A stretch of DNA of 16,880 nt from Chthoniobacter sp. (GTDB lineage Bacteria > Verrucomicrobiota > Verrucomicrobiia > Chthoniobacterales > Chthoniobacteraceae), in the NCBI GenBank assembly GCA_025351065.1, contig JANXWQ010000025.1:1-16880 (forward strand), written 5' to 3'. The notes beneath the pieces were generated by a model, which searched no databases, had not been told where the DNA came from, and was given only the letters and a program-made list of their open reading frames with translations. The translations under genes and the position numbers were made by a program. The first letter of the stretch is position 1, and each line of letters opens with the position of its first letter. This document shows, one piece after another, positions 1 to 6,275 of this stretch.

Positions 1-771
1 GCCCCACTTGGCCGTCTCGGAGATCGAGAAACGCATGCCGGCGATGCCTGCCTCGTTCATCAGATCGACGATGAGCTTCAACTCGTGGAGGCACTCGAAA
101 TAGGCCATCTCGGGCGCGTAGCCGGCCTCGGTCAGCACCTCGAAACCCGCCTGCACCAGCGCGCTCGCGCCGCCGCAGAGGACGGTTTGCTCGCCGAAAA
201 GATCGGTCTCGGTTTCCTCCTTGAAGGTCGTTTCGATGACACCGCCGCGGGTGCCGCCGATGCCTTTGGCCCAGGCGAGCGCGACCTTTTTGGCCTTCTT
301 GCTCGGGTTTTGGTAGATGGCGATGAGGGTCGGCACGCCTTTCCCCTCGGTGTACTGACGGCGGACGATGTGGCCGGGGCCTTTCGGCGCGACCATGATG
401 ACGTCCACGTCGGCGGGCGGGACGAGCGTTTTGAAATGAATGGAAAAGCCGTGGCTGAAGACGAGGGTCTTGCCCTTCGCGAGGTTCGGACGGATGTCCT
501 TTTCAAAGGCCGCGGGCTGTTTCGTGTCGGGGATCGCCACGAAGATTACGTCGGCGCGTTTCACGGCCTCGCCGGTGTCGAATACCTCGAAGCCCTTGTC
601 CTTCGCCACGGCGCGCGACTTGGAGCCGGGGTAGAGGCCGATGATGACTTTGACGCCGGATTCCTTGAGATTCAGCGCGTGGGCGTGGCCCTGGGAGCCA
701 AAGCCGAGCACAGCGCAGGTTTTGCCTTTGAGCACGGAGAGGTCAGCGTCTTTGTCGGTATATATTTTCAT
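1..771 (-). CDS. ilvC: Ketol-acid reductoisomerase, 3' end missing
   Basis: This enzyme converts 2-acetolactate or 2-aceto-2-hydroxybutyrate to the dihydroxy acids of valine and isoleucine synthesis, using NADPH and magnesium. The 257 visible residues begin MKIYTDKDADLSVLKGKTC and run off the left edge; a class I enzyme is about 330-340 residues. The N-terminal Rossmann loop GFGSQGHAHA is at 23-32, the cofactor-specificity region YPGSKS at 47-52, and SHGF with the catalytic His at 106-109. The metal ligands match class I positions: D190 and E194 in ETDLFGEQ, E226 and E230 in the knotted domain, and substrate-contacting S251 (numbering counted here). The start lies 21 bases after ilvN, so the two are probably co-transcribed. 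No clear Shine-Dalgarno site is visible. Identification is firm; only the C-terminus is unseen. Confidence 0.97.
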   Translation of the reverse strand, partial: MKIYTDKDADLSVLKGKTCAVLGFGSQGHAHALNLKESGVKVIIGLYPGSKSRAVAKDKGFEVFDTGEAVKRADVIFVAIPDTKQPAAFEKDIRPNLAKGKTLVFSHGFSIHFKTLVPPADVDVIMVAPKGPGHIVRRQYTEGKGVPTLIAIYQNPSKKAKKVALAWAKGIGGTRGGVIETTFKEETETDLFGEQTVLCGGASALVQAGFEVLTEAGYAPEMAYFECLHELKLIVDLMNEAGIAGMRFSISETAKWG

Positions 772-792
772 GGGTATTAGGAGTGAAAAGGG

Positions 793-1272
793 TTACTGGG
801 ATTTGCGGGCGAGGGCGACGCGGCCGGTGCGGGTCAGTTCGGTGATGCCGAACTTGCCCATGAGCATGAGAAACTTGTCGATCTTCGACTCGTTGCCGGT
901 GATCTCGATGGCGAGGTTGTTGATCTGCACGTCGATGATTTTCGCGCGGAAAATATCGCCGATTTGCATGACTTCGGCGCGCGTCTCAGAGTTTACGGTC
1001 ACGCGCATGAGCACGAGTTCGCGCTCGACCACTTCGTCGTCGCTGAAATCCTCGATCTGGATCACGTCGATGAGCTTGTTGAGCTGCTTGGTGACCTGCT
1101 CCAGCGTGGTGTCGTCGCCTTTGACCACGATGGTCATGCGCGAGGTGGAGGGGTCGAGCGTGGGGCCGACGTTGAGCGAGTCGATATTGAAGCCGCGTCC
1201 GCTGAACATCCCGGCGATGCGCGTGAGCACGCCGAATTTGTTTTCAACGAGGACGGAAATGGTGTGGCGCAT
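793..1272 (-). CDS. ilvN: Acetolactate synthase small (regulatory) subunit
   Basis: This is the regulatory subunit of acetolactate synthase, which binds the catalytic subunit IlvB and usually confers feedback inhibition by valine. At 159 residues it has the normal length of the IlvH/IlvN short form. The N-terminal ACT domain begins MRHTISVLVENKFGVLTRIA and contains the GRGFNIDSLNVGPT segment typical of this family. The C-terminal domain (about 80-159) carries FRAKIIDVQ and the G-ITELTRTGRVAL ending. It sits directly upstream of ilvC. The usual partner ilvB is not adjacent: the next gene upstream is the divergent CAP-domain gene, so the catalytic subunit must be encoded elsewhere. The symbol ilvH would be equally valid. 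Confidence 0.95.
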   Translation of the reverse strand: MRHTISVLVENKFGVLTRIAGMFSGRGFNIDSLNVGPTLDPSTSRMTIVVKGDDTTLEQVTKQLNKLIDVIQIEDFSDDEVVERELVLMRVTVNSETRAEVMQIGDIFRAKIIDVQINNLAIEITGNESKIDKFLMLMGKFGITELTRTGRVALARKSQ

Positions 1273-1416
1273 GGCGAAAGGGCGCGGAGTCTCGGCGGGT
1301 GAAAAGGGGGAGTCAAACGCAAACTTTCCGGTGGGAAAAATCGGCTTGCCGAGGTGGGGCCGCTACTGGCATGGAAGCCGCTGATGCTCAGTCTGCCTCG
1401 TAATGAGACCCTTTCC

Positions 1417-2400
1417 ATGAAACTACATCTGCCCTCCCTTACCTGCCTGCTCGCTCTGGCGGCGCTCGCGGCTGCGCCCTTCCAGGCCACGGCCGACTAC
1501 ATGCTCAGCTCGGAGGAGGAATTGATCGCCGAATATCTGGCGAACGACCCCGGTCAGGAGCGGCCTGCGCTGCATCTCGACCCGATCCTCTCGCGGGTGG
1601 CGCGCGAGCGGGCGGAGGACATGGCGGCGCGCAACTATTTCGACCATGTGAACCCGGACGGCTGGGCGGCCAATGCGCTGGTGCTGGACGCGGGTTACAT
1701 CCTGCCGTCGGCATGGGGCACGGATTTGACTAACAACTACATCGAGTCCATCGCCGCCGGCCAAAACAATGCGGCGGACACCTGGGCGGACTGGATGGCC
1801 TCGCTGCCGCATCGTACGCACCTGCTGGCGCTCAATGCCTTCTACCAAACCGAGACGTCCTATGGCGTGGGTTACGCCTATTCGGCCAATAGCACCTACA
1901 AGCATTACTGGGTGGTTATCACCGCGCCGCCGAATGTCCCCGAGCCTAATGCCGCGCTGTTTATCTCCCAAGGCGCACCGTCGGCCATGACCGCGGGCCA
2001 GACCTACAGTGTGTCGGTCTCGATGCTGAATACCGGGAGCAACACCTGGACGCAGGGCGCGGGCTACCGGCTCGCGTCGCTGGCCGGCTCATGGGGCACG
2101 GTCAATGTTCCCGTGCCTGCCACCGTGACGCCGGGCAGTGCCATGATCTTTAGCTTTACTGTGACCGCGCCGGCCGTTGCCGGTTCCGAGAGTTTCCAAT
2201 GGCGGATGGAGCAGGAAGGCAGCGGCCCCTTTGGCGAAGCCACGCCGAACCGCGTCATTCCCGTGAGCCTCCCCGTGCCGCCGCCGCCCAGCAGCAATGC
2301 CTCGTCGTCCGGGTCATCCGGCAGTTACTCCGCTTCGGGCAGCAGCTCGAAAAAAAGTAAGAAAAAAGGCAAGTCGAAAAGTAAAAAGAAAAAGAAGTAA
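1417..2400 (+). CDS. Secreted CAP-domain protein with NBR1-type Ig-like domain and Ser/Lys tail
   Basis: The predicted product has 327 residues. The start at 1417 gives a clean signal peptide (MKLHLPSLTCLLALAALAAA, cleavage probably after ATA at 26); longer upstream readings would bury it. Residues about 31-165 form a CAP/SCP (YkwD-like) domain: the helix ARERAEDMAARNYFDHVNPDG, the stretch NYIESIAAG with its Glu, a WMASLPHRTHLL segment with the second His, and GVGYAYS...HYWVVI. Residues about 172-285 resemble the Ig-like domain first described in NBR1 (TAGQTYSVSVSMLNTGSNTW, later FQWRMEQEG). A Pro/Ser linker then leads to a tail of almost pure Ser, Lys and Gly ending in six lysines. CAP proteins act outside the cytoplasm, but the biochemical role of bacterial ones is mostly unknown. 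The gene is divergent from ilvN with a 144-base gap. Confidence 0.85.
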   Translation: MKLHLPSLTCLLALAALAAAPFQATADYMLSSEEELIAEYLANDPGQERPALHLDPILSRVARERAEDMAARNYFDHVNPDGWAANALVLDAGYILPSAWGTDLTNNYIESIAAGQNNAADTWADWMASLPHRTHLLALNAFYQTETSYGVGYAYSANSTYKHYWVVITAPPNVPEPNAALFISQGAPSAMTAGQTYSVSVSMLNTGSNTWTQGAGYRLASLAGSWGTVNVPVPATVTPGSAMIFSFTVTAPAVAGSESFQWRMEQEGSGPFGEATPNRVIPVSLPVPPPPSSNASSSGSSGSYSASGSSSKKSKKKGKSKSKKKKK

Positions 2401-2445
2401 GTCAGGCGCGTGGCGGACTTGATGGGGGGCTTGCGGTGCGTGCTT

Positions 2446-2634
2446 TTAGAAAGTGACGCTGCCGTTGGCGCCGGTGAAAGGCAGTGCCAGCCAGCCAGCG
2501 GCTTTGGTCCAGGCGGGATACGGGGTCTCCGCAGGCTGAGGGTCGGGGCGGCGCGGGGGCGAAGCAGTGGCACATCCGCCTGCGCCGAGCGCGCCGGCGG
2601 CGAGGAGCAGCATGAAAGTGAGGCGCAGTTTCAT
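2446..2634 (-). CDS. Small predicted lipoprotein, 62 residues
   Basis: The open frame extends further upstream, but the start at 2634 puts a typical lipoprotein signal at the N-terminus: MKLRLTFMLLLAAGALGAGG followed by the lipobox Cys at residue 21. The mature part is only about 42 residues. It has a Pro-rich stretch (ASPPRRPDPQPAETPYP) and an ending WLALPFTGANGSVTF. This layout suggests a short tether on the outer or inner membrane; I recognise no family function. The gene converges with the CAP-domain gene across 45 bases and is divergent from the membrane protein at 2907. No good Shine-Dalgarno site is visible, so the start rests on the signal peptide. Confidence 0.6.
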   Translation of the reverse strand: MKLRLTFMLLLAAGALGAGGCATASPPRRPDPQPAETPYPAWTKAAGWLALPFTGANGSVTF

Positions 2635-2863
2635 CGGTTTGTGCCGCTTCGATAGCGCACCCATCGCGCAGGGCAAGCGGCGTTTCCTTGGCTCTGCTGG
2701 GCGGGTCACTGGACGGGCAAAAATCAAAGGGTCGCCATCCAGAACGGAGTTTCGCCGCGGGCGCAGAGGGAGGCGAAAGGCAGTGAGAATGTCGGCAGGT
2801 TTGGCTTCGCGCCGAAAGGTGACGCCGCCAGCAGTCATGAAAAAACATCCGTCGGGCGGCGAA

Positions 2864-2880
2864 ACTTTGCCTTGCAAAGT
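2864..2880. promoter_or_regulatory. Perfect 17-base palindrome ACTTTGC-CTT-GCAAAGT, probable operator
   Basis: Seven-base arms ACTTTGC and GCAAAGT are exact inverted copies around CTT. The centre is 35 bases upstream of the membrane protein start at 2907. Two further copies lie nearby, one centred 19 bases away at 2891 and one before ispH. A dimeric DNA-binding protein is the simplest reader; the small winged-helix regulator encoded at 3655 is the obvious candidate, by inference only. Confidence 0.65.
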
Positions 2881-2882
2881 AT

Positions 2883-2899
2883 GCTTTGTGCGGCAAAGT
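2883..2899. promoter_or_regulatory. Second palindrome copy GCTTTGT-GCG-GCAAAGT, probable operator
   Basis: This imperfect copy follows the first with centres 19 bases apart, close to two helical turns, which would suit side-by-side binding of two dimers. It ends 7 bases before the ATG at 2907, so a bound protein would cover the transcription start or the leader of the membrane protein gene. Confidence 0.6.
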
Positions 2900-2906
2900 C
2901 CACGCC

Positions 2907-3650
2907 ATGCCGAACCGCTCCGACGCCGAGGAACACCTCCGCATCATCCGCTCGCTCATGGAAAAGGCGACGATCTACCGCGCCATCTCTGCGGAAGCCG
3001 CGGCGGTCGGCGGCACGCTGGCGATTGCTGCGTCATTCTTTTTTGGGAACTATTTTCACGACCCGTTTTATCACCTTCCGGCGCAAGATGTGAGTCCACG
3101 GCAGTTCGTGGCCTTGTGGTTATGCATTCTCGGTCTGACTGGTTCCATCAACGCATACTTTCTCTATCGAGGTGCGGCTCAGCGCGGAGAGGTTTTCTAC
3201 TCGCCCGGAATGCGTTTGGCCTTGAAGGCGTTGATACCGAGCTTCTTGGTAGCCGGTATTTTCACAGTCGCAGTTATTGCTGGCAGACAGTCTCCATTCG
3301 GTGCGGTCTTAATTCCCAAAGTGTTTGAAGGCATCGTTCCAATTTGGATCACCTTTTATGGCTTGGCACTGCTGGCTACATCGCACTTTGCACCACGCTC
3401 ATTGTGGTGGCTGGGCTGGGCATTTTTGATCGCCGGTTTGATTGTATTTTTTCAAATGAATCCGCTCCGATTTTTCTTCGGTGGCGTTGGTTTGTGGACA
3501 CCGGAAAAATCCGCAAGGCTGGAGGACTGGCAGGCGCTCTTCGGTTGCCAGCGCTGCATGGCCGGCACCTTCGGCCTTTTCCACCTCATCTATGCCGCCT
3601 GCACCTGGCCGCGGCGGGGGCGCGGAGCGGACAGCGGCGCGCAGCCATGA
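2907..3650 (+). CDS. Predicted six-helix inner-membrane protein of unknown function
   Basis: The start at 2907 gives 247 residues beginning MPNRSDAEEHLRIIRSLMEK. A TTG at 2886 would add seven residues but lies inside an operator palindrome. A short amphipathic N-terminal region is followed by hydrophobic segments around residues 32-50 (AAAVGGTLAIAASFFF), 67-88, 107-126, 142-161, 164-182 and 214-232 (MAGTFGLFHLIYAACTW). No catalytic or transport motif is recognisable. A winged-helix regulator starts 4 bases after its stop, so the two form a tight operon. The arrangement suggests a membrane protein made under control of its own regulator. Codon use in the middle (about 3030-3480) is visibly less GC-rich than in neighbouring genes. 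Function unknown. Confidence 0.8.
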   Translation: MPNRSDAEEHLRIIRSLMEKATIYRAISAEAAAVGGTLAIAASFFFGNYFHDPFYHLPAQDVSPRQFVALWLCILGLTGSINAYFLYRGAAQRGEVFYSPGMRLALKALIPSFLVAGIFTVAVIAGRQSPFGAVLIPKVFEGIVPIWITFYGLALLATSHFAPRSLWWLGWAFLIAGLIVFFQMNPLRFFFGGVGLWTPEKSARLEDWQALFGCQRCMAGTFGLFHLIYAACTWPRRGRGADSGAQP

Positions 3651-3654
3651 ACCG

Positions 3655-3957
3655 ATGTTTGACTTCGATAAACTCGACAAGCTCATCCATGAGAAAGGCC
3701 GCCTCGGCATTATGACGCTCCTCGCCGCCCGCCCGAGCTGGACGTTTCAGGATTTGAAAGCCGAGCTGGAACTCAGCGACGGCAATCTCGTGACCCACCT
3801 GCGTACGCTGCACGACAATGGCTACGTGGCGGTGACCAAGGAGATGTTCGACCGTCCGCAGACGAGCTATGCGCTGACGAAGAAGGGCCGGCAGCAGTTT
3901 GAGGACTACCTCACGATCCTGGAGCAGATTTTGAAAGTGGGCCGTCCGGGCAGGTAG
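3655..3957 (+). CDS. Small winged-helix transcriptional regulator (MarR/ArsR-like fold)
   Basis: This 100-residue protein is essentially a single winged-helix DNA-binding domain of the kind found in small MarR/PadR-related regulators (HTH_34-like). After KLDKLIHEKGRLGIMTLLAA the recognition region is WTFQDLKAELELSDGNLVTH, then LRTLHDNGYV with the wing FDRPQTSYALTKKGRQQF. A C-terminal helix (FEDYLTILEQIL) probably dimerises. No ligand domain or metal-binding Cys/His set is present. The gene starts 4 bases after the membrane protein stop, so the two are surely co-transcribed. Perfect palindromes lie before the operon and again downstream before ispH, suggesting autoregulation plus control of the downstream genes. 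Sensed signal unknown. Confidence 0.88.
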   Translation: MFDFDKLDKLIHEKGRLGIMTLLAARPSWTFQDLKAELELSDGNLVTHLRTLHDNGYVAVTKEMFDRPQTSYALTKKGRQQFEDYLTILEQILKVGRPGR

Positions 3958-4003
3958 CCGACCAACCGCCATGCAGCACGAATCCGCCTCATTTTGCCCG
4001 TTA

Positions 4004-4020
4004 GCTTTGCCGTGCAAAGC
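4004..4020. promoter_or_regulatory. Third palindrome GCTTTGC-CGT-GCAAAGC before ispH
   Basis: Seven-base arms are again perfectly inverted around a 3-base spacer, and the core CTTTGC-N3-GCAAAG is the same as at 2864-2880. It lies in the 76-base gap between the regulator stop and the ispH ATG at 4034, ending 13 bases before that ATG. It could bring ispH and the next gene under the same regulator, or mark the right border of the cassette. Confidence 0.6.
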
Positions 4021-4033
4021 GAACACTTCGATT

Positions 4034-4894
4034 ATGAAAATCCAACTCGCAGAACACTATGGCCTTTGCTTCGGCGTGCGCGATGCCATCGCGCAGGCGG
4101 AGCGGCTCGCGGCGCAGGGGCCGCTCACGATCCTCGGCGAACTCGTCCACAATCCCGTCGTCCGCGAACGGCTCGCGCAGCGTGGGGTGCGCGAGGGCGT
4201 GCTCAATGACGAGTCCGCGCCGACGGCGCAGGTGATGATTACGGCGCACGGGGCTTCGGAACGGAAGCGCGCGGAGTGGCGCGGGGCCGGGTTCGGCGTG
4301 GCGGACGGGACGTGTCCGCTGGTGCGGCACGCGCACGGGCAGCTCGGGTTGCTGGTGAGTCTCGGCTATTTTCCGGTGGTCATCGGGAAGCGCGGACATG
4401 TGGAGGTCGCGGGGCTGACGGGCGATTTTCCCGACGCCTTCGTGGTGGAAAATGCGGACGACATTTCCCAGCTCCCGCTGTACGAACGCTACGGCGTGAT
4501 TTCGCAAACCACGCAGCCGGTGGAGAAAGTGCGGGGGCTGGTGGAGGCCATCCGCGCGGCGCGGCCGGGGAGCGAGGTGCGGTTCAGCGACACGGTCTGC
4601 CAGCCGACGAAGAACCGGCAGCGGGCGCTGCGCAAGCTGCTCGCCGAGTGCGACACGATAGTCGTGGTCGGCGGACGCAACAGCAACAACACCGCGCAGC
4701 TCGTGACCGCCGCGAGCGCCGCCGGGCTCACCGTTTTTCACATCGAGCGGGCGGAGGAGCTGGAGCCCGCGTGGTTTTCCACCGCGGAAAAGGTGGGCCT
4801 GACGGCAGGCACCTCGACGCTGAAAGAAACCGTCGCCGCCGTCCACGAACGGCTGAAAGAAATCGCGGCCTCACTCACGCCTGCCACCGCCTGA
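4034..4894 (+). CDS. ispH: 4-hydroxy-3-methylbut-2-enyl diphosphate reductase
   Basis: IspH carries out the last step of the MEP pathway, reducing HMBPP to isopentenyl and dimethylallyl diphosphate with an iron-sulfur cluster. The 286-residue product has the three cluster cysteines at 12 (GLCFGV), 94 (GTCPLV) and 189 (DTVCQP). Substrate-binding residues are H39 (LVHNP), H73 (AHG), H122 and E124 (GHVEV), the QTTQ segment at 158-161, SNN at 217-219 and S261. The start at 4034 is chosen because it places the first Cys at residue 12, as in the family; a longer frame from 3971 would run through the palindrome. A ferritin-like gene follows after 9 bases. The upstream palindrome suggests regulated expression, unusual for this essential gene. 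Confidence 0.95.
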   Translation: MKIQLAEHYGLCFGVRDAIAQAERLAAQGPLTILGELVHNPVVRERLAQRGVREGVLNDESAPTAQVMITAHGASERKRAEWRGAGFGVADGTCPLVRHAHGQLGLLVSLGYFPVVIGKRGHVEVAGLTGDFPDAFVVENADDISQLPLYERYGVISQTTQPVEKVRGLVEAIRAARPGSEVRFSDTVCQPTKNRQRALRKLLAECDTIVVVGGRNSNNTAQLVTAASAAGLTVFHIERAEELEPAWFSTAEKVGLTAGTSTLKETVAAVHERLKEIAASLTPATA

Positions 4895-4903
4895 ATCAAC
4901 TTT

Positions 4904-5650
4904 ATGAACTACCAAACCTGGCTGACCCATTTCCGTGCGAATCGCGAAGACCGACCCGAGCCCGAGTGGAGCGCGCCGTTTTCGATCACCGGTGAAAAGC
5001 TCCACCTGCTGCGAAAGTCGCTCGCAGAATACCAACTCGGCGACGGTGGCGGCGAATGCTGCCTGGTGGCGGGCGATGCGGAGACCTACCGCGGGGCGAG
5101 CGAGGAGGCGCGGGCGGTGGTGGATGCGTGGTTTGCGGAGGAGCGCGAGCACTCGCGGCTGCTGGCGCGGGCGGTCGAGCGGGTGGGTGGGGAGTTCATC
5201 ACGAGCACGCCAGCGTTCCGGCTTTTCTATGCGATCCGGCGGACGCTGGGCGTGCAGTTTGAAATGCTCGTGCTGCTCATCGTGGAGATCGTGAGCACGG
5301 GTTACTACCGGGTGCTGCGGCGGCAAGTGGGTGATGAACCGATCGCTGCGATGTGCCGGCTCATTCTGCGCGATGAGGCGCGGCACATTGACTTTCATCG
5401 CGACCGGCTGGCGGCGCGGCAGCCGCGCGGCGCGGGGACTTTATGGACGTGGCAGTTTCATCTGCTGGGCCGCGCGTGCGCGTGGTTTTTGTGGCTGGGC
5501 CACGGCCGCTGTCTGCGGGCGCTGGGCGGGACGCGCGCGGAACTTTTTGCCCATGTCGTCAGCGGGCAGCGCAATTTTCTCGCCGAGTTGGCGGAGCGGG
5601 CGCGACCCCGCGCAGCGCTTACGGCGCGGACGACGCTTTCGGCCAGTTGA
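4904..5650 (+). CDS. Ferritin-like diiron protein of unknown function
   Basis: The 248-residue protein shows the helical carboxylate/histidine pattern of the ferritin-like superfamily. There is a first-helix Glu (E42 or E51 in AEYQLGDGGGE), E80-x-x-H83 in WFAEEREHSRLL, a Glu in the long helix around VEIVSTGYYRVL (E120 or E128), and E158-x-x-H161 in LILRDEARHIDFH. These are the expected ligands of a dinuclear iron or manganese centre. Such proteins can be oxygenases, hydroxylases, or iron or peroxide handling proteins; nothing here decides which. A Trp/Phe-rich C-terminal stretch (FHLLGRACAWFLWLG) could touch a membrane or bind a lipid. It begins 9 bases after ispH and so probably shares its transcript. 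Its last 32 bases overlap the convergent gene at 5619. Confidence 0.8.
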   Translation: MNYQTWLTHFRANREDRPEPEWSAPFSITGEKLHLLRKSLAEYQLGDGGGECCLVAGDAETYRGASEEARAVVDAWFAEEREHSRLLARAVERVGGEFITSTPAFRLFYAIRRTLGVQFEMLVLLIVEIVSTGYYRVLRRQVGDEPIAAMCRLILRDEARHIDFHRDRLAARQPRGAGTLWTWQFHLLGRACAWFLWLGHGRCLRALGGTRAELFAHVVSGQRNFLAELAERARPRAALTARTTLSAS

Positions 5651-6074
5651 GCACGTCGAGATCGGGCTCCACGGCGACGGTGTCGGGCCAGGTGAAGTGG
5701 CAGCTCTCGCAGTAGTATTCCTTGGCGATCACCCCAGTCGCGGCGAGCGCCGCGGGCAGCGCGCCCATGAGGGTGCGGCGGGAAAACTGCGGGAATTCGA
5801 CCTTCGACGAGCCGCACTCGGGGCAGTGGACGGCATCGGCCAGCGCGCCTTCGGTTTCGTGCCATTCCTTGAGCAGCGCGTGGGCGCGATCTTCCTCGCC
5901 GCTGTGGACGCGCACGCGCATGTGGGCGCGCGGGTGGAGATTGAAGAGCTTCCATTTTTGCTCGTGCGACTCGTCGTAGATGTCGGCGCTGAAGCCGGCG
6001 TCGCGCAGCCGGAGGGCGATTTTTTCTGCGGGCGCGCGGTCATTGAAGGTGGCGACGGTGATGAGTTGTTCCAT
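5619..6074 (-). CDS. DUF2007-type protein with C-terminal zinc ribbon
   Basis: The 151-residue product opens with MEQLITVATFNDRAPAEKIA, the pattern of the DUF2007 (putative signal-transducing) domain, in which a short alpha/beta unit reads changes in an amino acid side-chain pocket. The rest of that domain runs to about residue 75. A split zinc-binding module follows: CPECGS near 83-88 and CESC near 127-130. Between them lies a hydrophobic stretch (LMGALPAALAATGVIA) that could be a short membrane helix or buried core. The start at 6074 is preferred over a longer frame from 6158 because it begins exactly at the domain. The gene stands alone, overlaps the 3' end of the ferritin-like gene by 32 bases, and is divergent from the oxidoreductase. 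Role unknown. Confidence 0.78.
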   Translation of the reverse strand: MEQLITVATFNDRAPAEKIALRLRDAGFSADIYDESHEQKWKLFNLHPRAHMRVRVHSGEEDRAHALLKEWHETEGALADAVHCPECGSSKVEFPQFSRRTLMGALPAALAATGVIAKEYYCESCHFTWPDTVAVEPDLDVLNWPKASSAP

Positions 6075-6275
6075 AGGTTTTGAGTCTGTTCGTTTTTCGC
6101 AGCCGTGGCGTCCGTGTGCAAAAGGTGATTCTTCTTCGCGCGGCGGGCAAGAAATCATTCCACGCGGCGGTGAAAAATGGCGGACGGATTCTCTCGCCTA
6201 AACTTTCGCGCCCGAGTTGGATTATGTCTCCGGCGCACACCGCCGTTTTCTCAAAACCCCAAACCCTCCCGACCC

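Larger units (their letters stand above)
2635..2906. other. Divergent intergenic region with regulatory palindromes at its right end
   Basis: These 272 bases are the longest stretch without a gene in the window. They separate the small lipoprotein (minus) from the membrane protein (plus). Apart from the two CTTTGC-type palindromes at 2864-2899 I see no RNA gene, terminator or credible short coding frame. The region should hold promoters for both neighbours, but no strong -35/-10 pair stands out. TATGCT at 2880-2885, between the two palindromes, is a possible -10 element. Confidence 0.5.

Noticed and set aside
85..780. Plus-strand open frame of 231 codons at the left edge
   Set aside because: The minus strand over the same bases encodes ilvC with intact active-site residues.
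2864..2899. The two palindromes as a transcription terminator for an upstream gene
   Set aside because: No gene points toward them from the left, the stems are short, and no T tract follows; position before an ATG fits operators better.
3344..3715. 123-codon plus-strand frame overlapping the membrane protein and regulator
   Set aside because: It lies out of frame with two better-supported genes and has no coherent domain.
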